Origin: Arcuatula senhousia
Taxonomy: Eukaryota > Mollusca > Bivalvia > Mytilida > Mytilidae
DNA length: 64,000 bases
Assembly: GCA_963971305.1 (NCBI GenBank)
Contig: OZ020313.1
Coordinates: forward strand, 55,996,203-56,060,202
Direction of reading: 5' to 3'
Shown: positions 56,801 to 64,000 of the stretch, piece after piece
Layout of the letters: every line of letters starts with the position of its first letter
Position numbering within the stretch: the stretch's first letter is position 1
The notes under the pieces: generated by a model
What the model was told of the DNA's origin: nothing
The model's database searches: none
Seen by the model: the letters and a program-made list of their open reading frames with translations, nothing else
Program-made: the position numbers and the translations under genes

Positions 56801-56984
56801 ATTTCAAGTTCGAATGCTGAAGCAAACATTCATGTTTTCTAATTGCATTTATTTTTGCTTTCCCAACACAATTCCTGTTTGGTTTGTCATGGATTAAATT
56901 TAAGTATCAAGAAATGAAACAGTCGTATACGAAGCTAATCTCCGCATCCGCTACATTGAAATGTGATCTTAACTAGAAAAGATG

Positions 56985-57350
56985 TAAATAACTGCCCAAG
57001 ATATACCCACTTACCAAATATGATCTCTCTATCACTTGCAATTTCTGAGATATGGATCTTAACCAAAACTTTAACCCGAGTCATTCATGCAGGTCAAGGT
57101 GACCATATTTTGTATGGAAAAATTAAAATACCAAAATGCGGGTATAAACGGTTAATTTGGATATGCTATATATCGATATTTCAAGGAGTAACCTCTCATC
57201 AGTAGCATTTAAATCAAAGCATTGGAAGATGCTGGTCACGATACAAGATATACCCATCCACCCAATATCCTCTCTTATCACTTGCAATTGCCGAAATATG
57301 AACCTTGACCAAAACTTTAACCTGAGTCATGCATGCAGATAATGTAGGTC
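56985..57350 (+). repeat. Two diverged units of about 240 bp
   Basis: Shared phrases agatatacccac / agatatacccatccac, tcacttgcaatt, accaaaactttaacc and gtcaaggtga occur in the same order at 56995-57110 and 57242-57355. Confidence 0.75.
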
Positions 57351-57449
57351 AAGGTGATCCAATTGTTGGTACTTATGTTGATTCCCATCAAAGATGTACC
57401 AAATGATCAACCGAAATATCATCCCTTTATGATGTTCAGTTTCTAAGTT

Positions 57450-58685
57450 ATGGACAAAATAAAAACAAAACCAATAATGATACACATACAACATTGAAGA
57501 TACGACGAATGAAGGAACAAAACGCTTTTCCCTTTCGTTGGGCTCGGTGATAATAAAATCTATCTGCCCGTTTATTTATGTGATGTTTTTTTTTAAACCA
57601 CAGTCTCAGCTAGTATACAATGATTTTATTCATGTTGGCTGTTATGAGTTATAATTATTGTTAACAAACTGTATTTGCATAAAAAACTGTTTTAAATCTA
57701 TTCTTATGTTATTAGCAGGGATGCTGAGAATAGACAGGGTGTACATTATGTTCAGAAGTTAATAAGATGATACATATGCCATTTCATGGCAGAATGAAGA
57801 AATGTTTTTTTTTTTAATGTATGACAAGCATTCTCATTGAAAAACAATACACAGTCCCCTACCGGCCTTATATTTTAAAGTTAAAAAGGTAATACAACCT
57901 GTAAAGATGAATGGAGCTGAATGTTAACTGCAAATTTAACTCATCGTTGACACCAACCCAAAGTGCCATCAGCAACACAAGAATACTTAAAACTAGTATA
58001 TGGGATGGAAACCACCACAAATTTCAAACAGGGACTGTCAAGCAATATTAACCGTGTCCTTTGTTTTAAGATGATTGGTTTTCGTCAATGTCAATATTCC
58101 TGTTCTTGTGTCTCACAAGTACACCCTTGCTTGTTTATATCCTTTTCATTTTCCTTAATTAGGACAAAAAGTGATTCCTTAGCTTAGGGAATGAAATTTA
58201 CGCATCCTGGATTTTACAAATAATACTTCAAATTGAAATAATCATTAGTTACTTCGCTTCGTAAACTACACGATTTGAAAAACAGGAAGTACGCTGCCTG
58301 AAGGTATTCTGAATCTATTCTCTTGAGAATTCTGGATTCTAGAGAAATTGAAAATTAAAATGGGTCTTATTCTTCTGGATTGCAATTGATATTTTAATTT
58401 TTTTAGTCCAACCAACAATTTTCATTTCAGTGGAATTACTTTCGAATAGCTCACAAATATCAAACTTCAATTTGACTGTGAAAATAGTTTCATTAAAGAA
58501 AATTATTAACGAAGAATAAACTATTTCAGAACTGACATTCCAATCTCAAGATTTTTTTTTCAGGTATAAAATAATTAATAGTTTTGATTTGGTGAGTTTT
58601 CCGGGCTTCCTCATGTTCCTCATTCTATTTTTTATTAAACATAATCACCATAAAATAAAACAACAAAAAATGTACAAAAATGCCG
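57450..58685. other. Intergenic, nothing recognised
   Basis: AT-rich DNA with short accidental frames, next to the 3' end of the retrotransposon. Confidence 0.4.
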
Positions 58686-58693
58686 TGATCATT

Positions 58694-58716
58694 ACATAAC
58701 ATAACATAACATAACA
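58694..58716 (-). repeat. Retrotransposon 3' tail, (TTATG)n
   Basis: Plus-strand acataacataacataacat, about 4.5 units of 5 bp, at the downstream end of the element. Short microsatellite tails replace poly(A) in CR1/L2-type LINEs. Confidence 0.8.
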
Positions 58717-58886
58717 TATCTTTTATTTCCAATCAGGAGCCCACTGGGAGCAAGGAGAGTTGTACATATAGAGGAAAAGAACATAATTGATAGATTATAC
58801 ATAAAATAATTATACAACAGACAACATGGTGATACAATCAACTAAGATGTTAATGTTCATAAATTGAATAACATATATCGAAAATA

Positions 58887-61800
58887 TTAATTTACTGATA
58901 AAATATCTTTATCCAGTATAAATCTGGCAGTGGCAGTTAGTATATCAGTGTCCTCATTACTAAGTAAAAATATCATTTTTGAATTATTTGATAGACTAGA
59001 AAAATTGGGATACTTATTGGCAATATGATTAAATAAAATATTTCTTTTTGCTTCAAATTTTGAACAAACACATAAAAAGTGTGTTTCATCTTCAACTTCC
59101 CCAGAAGAACAGTTTGTACAAGTTCTCTCAGATCTAGGAATTTTGGAGAAACGCCCGATTTCAATTTGCAGTCTATGGGCTGATATTCGAAATCTGCAGA
59201 GAGCTTTTCTTTGATCGGAATTGTTTATCTTCGATAAAAAATTTTCAAATCCAAAATGATCCTTGATTTTGAAATAAGTACATAGTTTTCCATCTAGTTT
59301 AGAGAGTCTATGATTATACCAATTGTCCAAAAGCTTTTCCCTTAGTAATTTTTCAAGCATCTTTTTAAATTTATATCTGCTGTAATTACTTGAGTCAGTA
59401 TTTATACCAAGGTAATTTAATAGCTTTGATACAAAAGTATACCAGGTAGATCTATTACTACTGCCAAAATTTTTACTACATAAATATGCATCTTTTAGTA
59501 ATGGAAAATCAGATGAGAGATTTTCTAGTCTATACCAATAATTAATGATTGATTTTATGATATCATAATATAAAGGAAACCTTCCAAGTTCAGATAATAC
59601 AGCAAAATTCACACTTTTCTTATGAACTCCTAAAATACATTTACAATATTTGAGATGTAATTTTTCACAGGGTATGTTATTGAATATCTTATCTAAATCA
59701 AAGGATGTTCGCATTTTTGAGTTAGAAGCACAGTAACTTCCCCAAACTTCTGAGTTATACAACAAGATAGGTTTCAAAGTATGGTCAAAAATATGTATAC
59801 ATGTACGAAGACTTGGATTTAAACTTAAAAAGTCACTTCTTAACTTATAAAAAGCCTTTAATGATTTATTATATAGTTCAGTCCTCATTTGGTGAAATGA
59901 CCCTGATGCTGTGAAATACACCCCTAAATATCTATAACATGAGACACATTCTAAGTGATTATTTTGTAAAGAGAAATTTTCAGAGATTTTCCTTCCAGCT
60001 TTATTAAAAATTAACACTTTAGTCTTTTTAATATTGACCTTAATACACCAATCATCACAAAATTGTTCTAACATATTTAGCCTATCTTGCAATCCTTGAG
60101 AGGAGCTTGAAAATATAACAATATCATCTGCATACATTAAGCAGTTTAGTTTTTTACTTTGTAAACTGACCGTATCTGAACAAGCTTGAAGGTAATTTGG
60201 AAAATCATTAATGAATATTTTAAACAAGGCAGGACTTAAATTGTCACCTTGTCGAACCCCTAGCTTAATAAAAAAGTCTTCAGTTAAAGAATTGCCAACT
60301 TTAACACAAGCTTTACTGTTTTTATACATAGCACATATTATATTGTAAAATTTAGTTCCTACATTCATATCTATCAGCTTTAATTTTAAGCCAGTGTGGA
60401 TAACACTGTCGAAAGCCTTATTAAAATCTATAAAACAGCAATAGAGTTTGCCATTTTTCTGATGACAATATTTCTCAATTAGAGTCTTAAGTATAAAAAC
60501 ATGATCTGCTGAGCGGGCATTTTTTGTAAATCCAATCTGTGTTGGACTGATTAAGTTATTTTTCTTTAAAAATTCTTCCAATCTAGTGTTCAGAATATTG
60601 TTAAAAAGTTTACCAATAGCACTGGTAATAGTAATGCCACGATAGTTAGAAGGATTTGTTGGGTCATCCGATTTAAAGATAGGGGAAATGTAACCATTTG
60701 CCCAAGAATTAGGATAAATTCCAGATTCAAGACACATATTAAATATTTTTTTCAGACAGGGTTGTAGAAATGATTGACTACTTTTAATCATTTCATTGGA
60801 AATGAGGTCCATGCCACTGGCCTTTCCACTTTTCAATTTTGCAATAGCTTGGTTAATTTCTTTATTTGTTATTTCAAAGTCTAGTTCATTAAAATTTTGG
60901 AAACCTTCTCTTTCAGTTATAAGTTTTTCTAGAGTTTTTATTCTATTTTGAAATCTATCATCAACAGATGAATGTAAATTCTCAAAATGGTTAAACCAAG
61001 CATCTGGTTCAATGTTGGATGCACAGTTATCTTTCTTGTGATCCTTGATATCATCTATGAGCTTCCAGTAATTTTTAGGATTATTAACTTGCAACTGATC
61101 TAATTCATTAAGAAGGGATTCTTTATATTGTTTTCTTTTATATTTCCTATTTCTATTGTAACTTTTATAGAGTTTGAAATATCTTCCTCTTATAAAAGGG
61201 TCCTTTGGAAATTTGGAGAACAATTGACCAACTGCAATCAGCTCTTGCCTCATTTTAAAGAGGTCCTTATCAAACCATTTCTTTTTTACCCGATTTGTAG
61301 ACCTAGCATTTTTAACTTTAGGCTTACTTAATGAATTTTTTGCAGCTGAATGAAAAATCTCATTGAGTTCATCTGCTAATTTGTTTACATTACTGGATGA
61401 AGTGTCATTTCTTTGTTCAACAACTCTTTTAATTTTTTGTTGGAATTCTGGTGATGATAGGGTTTCTTGAAATTTTAAATTAGATTCTTCATTCCATATG
61501 AAATTTAAAGGAGCTTTATTTATTTTAATGGTTGATTTAGGGTCAACTACAAATTTAGCTAAGATTGACCATGAAATTTTACAATGACAGTCTGAAAAGG
61601 TAGATTTAAAATCAGAAACTTCAAAATACAACATATTTTCTAATAAGTCTTCATTAACAATTAAGTAATCAACAGTACTTTGACCATGTGCATTGAAACA
61701 AGTAAATTTTCCAAAAAAATCTCCTATGCATCTGCCATTCACAATTCTTAATTTATTCCCAATACATAAATCTATTATCTCTTTTCCTCTCTCATCTAAA

Positions 61801-62411
61801 GTTTCATCCATTGCTCTTCTACCACTTATATTAAAGTCAGGCATATAAGATTCAGACAATGGAAGATACATGGCATCATCTCCTTCTACAAAATCAGCTT
61901 CTTTTGCAGTTCTTGCGTTTAAATCTCCACAAAATAAAACATCCCCCTTTTTTTGGAATTCAGTAATGTCTGTTTCAATTTGTTGTAAAATATCATATTT
62001 GAGTTTCAGAGAATAAGATGAATTTGGTGGGGGTATATAAGCAGCACATATATAGATGTCCTTTTCAAGATTAAAGTAGTTTTTATCAACTTTGATCCAT
62101 TGGTAATCTTTAGAGTTAGTAGGGAGTATTTTAATGTAACCTTTGATAGCTGACCTTCTAAATATACCTAATCCGCCATAGTATCTTCCATTTGCTGAGA
62201 TAGGCCTACACACAGGAAAATAAATGTAGTCTTTTAAATATAAACTTTCATTGCTACCCACATGTGTCTCACCTAGGATGACAAGATCATATTGTAAAAT
62301 TTCTTTTAAAAATAAATCATCTTCTAATTTATTATCTCCCTGTGTGTATACCCCTCCAATATTCCAGTAACACATTTTAAGATCTGTCCTTAAACAGTGG
62401 TTGCCTCCCAT
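58887..62411 (-). CDS. LINE ORF2: APE endonuclease and reverse transcriptase, 1174 residues
   Basis: Residues 1-285 form an apurinic-type endonuclease: N17 in YWNIGG, E48 in LGETH, D163/N165 in GDLNAR, D248 in STVDYL, and SDCH at 273-276, where most families have SDH. Residues about 560-830 are the reverse transcriptase: SPIFKSDDPTNPSNYRGIT, QIGFTKNARSADHVF, IDFNKAFD with D662, GVRQGDNLSPALF, and the active-site YADD at 760-763. The C-terminus has RFRISAHRLQIEIGRF and a Cys/His cluster CTNCSSGEVEDETHFLCVC at 1098-1116, probably zinc-binding. The protein nicks target DNA and copies the element's RNA in place. Length and motifs are complete. MGG is the first start; LKMCYWN may mark the true domain edge. 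Its low GC content is like its host surroundings. Confidence 0.95.
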   Translation of the reverse strand: MGGNHCLRTDLKMCYWNIGGVYTQGDNKLEDDLFLKEILQYDLVILGETHVGSNESLYLKDYIYFPVCRPISANGRYYGGLGIFRRSAIKGYIKILPTNSKDYQWIKVDKNYFNLEKDIYICAAYIPPPNSSYSLKLKYDILQQIETDITEFQKKGDVLFCGDLNARTAKEADFVEGDDAMYLPLSESYMPDFNISGRRAMDETLDERGKEIIDLCIGNKLRIVNGRCIGDFFGKFTCFNAHGQSTVDYLIVNEDLLENMLYFEVSDFKSTFSDCHCKISWSILAKFVVDPKSTIKINKAPLNFIWNEESNLKFQETLSSPEFQQKIKRVVEQRNDTSSSNVNKLADELNEIFHSAAKNSLSKPKVKNARSTNRVKKKWFDKDLFKMRQELIAVGQLFSKFPKDPFIRGRYFKLYKSYNRNRKYKRKQYKESLLNELDQLQVNNPKNYWKLIDDIKDHKKDNCASNIEPDAWFNHFENLHSSVDDRFQNRIKTLEKLITEREGFQNFNELDFEITNKEINQAIAKLKSGKASGMDLISNEMIKSSQSFLQPCLKKIFNMCLESGIYPNSWANGYISPIFKSDDPTNPSNYRGITITSAIGKLFNNILNTRLEEFLKKNNLISPTQIGFTKNARSADHVFILKTLIEKYCHQKNGKLYCCFIDFNKAFDSVIHTGLKLKLIDMNVGTKFYNIICAMYKNSKACVKVGNSLTEDFFIKLGVRQGDNLSPALFKIFINDFPNYLQACSDTVSLQSKKLNCLMYADDIVIFSSSSQGLQDRLNMLEQFCDDWCIKVNIKKTKVLIFNKAGRKISENFSLQNNHLECVSCYRYLGVYFTASGSFHQMRTELYNKSLKAFYKLRSDFLSLNPSLRTCIHIFDHTLKPILLYNSEVWGSYCASNSKMRTSFDLDKIFNNIPCEKLHLKYCKCILGVHKKSVNFAVLSELGRFPLYYDIIKSIINYWYRLENLSSDFPLLKDAYLCSKNFGSSNRSTWYTFVSKLLNYLGINTDSSNYSRYKFKKMLEKLLREKLLDNWYNHRLSKLDGKLCTYFKIKDHFGFENFLSKINNSDQRKALCRFRISAHRLQIEIGRFSKIPRSERTCTNCSSGEVEDETHFLCVCSKFEAKRNILFNHIANKYPNFSSLSNNSKMIFLLSNEDTDILTATARFILDKDILSVN

Positions 62412-63102
62412 TTTATAATATCAAATAATTTGAACTCCACTGATCTGAAAATACTTTCAATGTCAAAATACAAATGTTAAGTGTTCTCTACCTTAGAGCA
62501 AAGTTAACTGAATATTTGTAAACAACAATAATAACAAAGAAACTGGAACTGAAAATAATTCTAAATATGGAAAAAAAATAACTTCCCAGTGCACAGTTTA
62601 TACAATATCCTATCAAGATACAAACCTTATATCAAGTTACACTGAAGTAATCTTATACTTTTCAACCTTCACAAGTCAGATATTAAGCTGATTAATCAAC
62701 ATAAACTTTTGGTTAATACTTTTGAAGTTGATAAATATCACTTGAGACAGAAAAAAAAAACAACCTTTTCTTTGATATAAATAAAATTACTTTTGATTAA
62801 GTTAAACTAATGTGATTTGATATAATTTCCGTCTTATAACTCAGATATTAAGCTGATAATTCAGCAAGATTTTTGTTTATTCTTTGAAATTTACAAAATA
62901 TGTATTTTTTTATTTTTATTTTTTTTAAATATCACTTTGACTTAAATATTTTCAGCTTTGTAATATTTGTGTTTGGTTATTAGAAATATTTTTAAATGGT
63001 TATTTAAAAATATGAAGCTGACTTGAAATTCTTTGTAAAATTATAGTACTAGTACAAAATGTAACAAACAAAACAAAGGTTTATATCAATAAATGTAAAA
63101 AT
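62412..63102. other. Spacer between LINE ORF1 and ORF2
   Basis: About 690 bases of AT-rich sequence with no long frame. Two related phrases, cagatattaagctgat(t/a)a (62677 and 62842), are present. It may contain signals for ORF2 translation. Confidence 0.5.
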
Positions 63103-64000
63103 TTAATTAAAGCCGCCCTTCCTGCCACGGCCACCTCTGCCAACATATTTTCCACCACGTCCACCACCCCTGTAACGAGGGGGGCTGCTTCGTCTTCTTA
63201 TGCCAAGTACTGTGTGAATTGCTACTTTAATGTTTGATGCTAAGATGGAACAACCTTTACTATTTAAATGATACTTGTCGGGTTCAAGCAATTGAGCCAT
63301 TGGAGTTGGTCCATGCCATATATTCACATTATCTGAAATATACACTGCTTTGTTTTCGAGATATTTCATTTTCAGAAGACCATCTAAAATTTCACAATTT
63401 ACTCTGTGACTCCTATCATCCATTCTGGGTGTGGTCAGTGAGACAACACATTTCGAATGCTCCCATTTTTCATGAATTTTATTTACAATGCTTTCTACTT
63501 TGCCGACACATTCGCTAGGATTCAAGGTTTTCACATCATTAGTAAGTGAATGTAGGATCACGACGTCTGGGTTGATCTCAGGTGGACAGTTTTCAATCAC
63601 TTCTAGAGTTTCATCTAAAGTATAAGCTATTTTTTTCGATGTGAAAATCTCAGACGACAGTCTATCTTCATCAATCCTTTCAGTGTTTGATGTGCCAATC
63701 AAAAGAGCATAGGGTTTCTGATTTTGATTCTCATTATTGTTGGATTTACTGGTTGGTTGAATGAACTGTGGTGAAACTAGGCCAGAAAGTTGTGTTTTTA
63801 GAGACATAATATCAGCAAATTGTACATCATTTTTTGTTTTTAACTCTTTGTTTTCAGCAGTTAATCTAATGACAGTTTCACTTTCCAATTTTAATTTTTC
63901 TCTTAGAACTTGGTTTTCTTCCTGAATTACTTTATTCTGCATTTCATGTTGTTGTTTAAGAACCTGCAATTTTGTCTTTTCCATTTCATGTTCACTTTGC
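63103..64000 (-). CDS. LINE ORF1 with coiled coil and SGNH-esterase domain, partial at the window edge
   Basis: Counting from the ATG at 63984 (293 residues), residues 1-65 are a charged coiled coil (EENQVLREKLKLESETVIRL) and about 91-260 an SGNH/GDSL-type esterase: LLIGTSN with Ser99 as probable nucleophile, LHSLTND at 144-150, and DKYH at 236-239 supplying Asp and His. The tail 264-293 is rich in Arg-Gly (RGGGRGGKY, GRGGRGRKGG) and probably binds RNA. The frame stays open upstream to the edge (QSEHE before the Met), so the true start may be outside. Such proteins coat the element's RNA; the esterase role is not settled. All three catalytic positions are present. Confidence 0.88.
   Translation of the reverse strand, partial: QSEHEMEKTKLQVLKQQHEMQNKVIQEENQVLREKLKLESETVIRLTAENKELKTKNDVQFADIMSLKTQLSGLVSPQFIQPTSKSNNNENQNQKPYALLIGTSNTERIDEDRLSSEIFTSKKIAYTLDETLEVIENCPPEINPDVVILHSLTNDVKTLNPSECVGKVESIVNKIHEKWEHSKCVVSLTTPRMDDRSHRVNCEILDGLLKMKYLENKAVYISDNVNIWHGPTPMAQLLEPDKYHLNSKGCSILASNIKVAIHTVLGIRRRSSPPRYRGGGRGGKYVGRGGRGRKGGFN

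Larger units (their letters stand above)
58693..64000 (-). mobile_element. Non-LTR retrotransposon (CR1/L2-like), 3' end present, 5' end beyond the window
   Basis: Read on the minus strand: ORF1 (from beyond 64000 to 63103), a spacer of about 690 bp, ORF2 (62411-58887), a 3' UTR of about 165 bp and a tail of about four and a half TTATG units (58716-58694). Neither ORF shows a frameshift or stop, unlike every other retroelement piece in the window, so this is a young and possibly active copy. An esterase-type ORF1 with a microsatellite tail fits the CR1/L2 group; exact clade not assigned. Confidence 0.85.

Noticed and set aside
1..64000. tRNA or rRNA genes
   Set aside because: No cloverleaf with both A and B boxes and no rRNA core sequences were seen; the satellite B-box-like motif alone is not enough.

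Overview
The window looks like nuclear DNA of a lophotrochozoan animal, most likely a bivalve mollusc. This is inferred from introns with GT/AG borders, a fucolectin/EGF/TSP1 receptor gene of a kind common in bivalves, abundant palindromic and hairpin-ended repeats with tandem cores (resembling the oyster 'pearl'-type elements), non-LTR and Penelope-like retroelement pieces, and a Maverick/Polinton relic. Nothing bacterial is seen. Species cannot be fixed from the sequence alone.

Layout. (1) 1-5745 is a GC-rich, heavily frameshifted Maverick/Polinton (adintovirus-like) relic. It holds a conserved unnamed ORF, packaging ATPase, PLA2-type virion protein, rve integrase with chromodomain, fibre-like protein, adenain-type protease and the C-terminal end of protein-primed DNA polymerase B. 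A hAT-like element is inserted in it. (2) 5746-14648 is a near-perfect satellite of 52 head-to-tail copies of a 171-bp unit, which starts where the polymerase remnant is cut. (3) From 14649 the DNA becomes AT-rich. A minus-strand multi-exon receptor gene runs from 31647 down to at least 16429: signal peptide, FTP lectin, EGF, TSP1, transmembrane segment, cytoplasmic tail. Its introns are packed with foldback elements, four of them built from degenerate arrays of a short word. (4) 31.9-43.4 kb is a repeat-rich intergenic zone with non-LTR and Penelope-like RT fragments, hairpin-ended elements and a perfect 35-bp-arm palindrome. (5) 44.5-53.5 kb holds two unrecognised host genes in head-to-head arrangement, 94 bp between start codons (401 aa minus, 408 aa plus), each with a fully phase-consistent exon model. 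(6) 53.6-58.7 kb is more repeats. (7) 58.7-64.0 kb is an apparently intact non-LTR retrotransposon on the minus strand: esterase-type ORF1 (runs off the right edge), a full APE-endonuclease/RT ORF2, and a short TTATG-type 3' tail.

The window is dominated by mobile and repetitive DNA. The only host genes I can support are the receptor and the divergent pair. Exon models were built by reading splice sites and checking codon phase by eye; no alignment or transcript data were available, so family calls rest on motif recognition.
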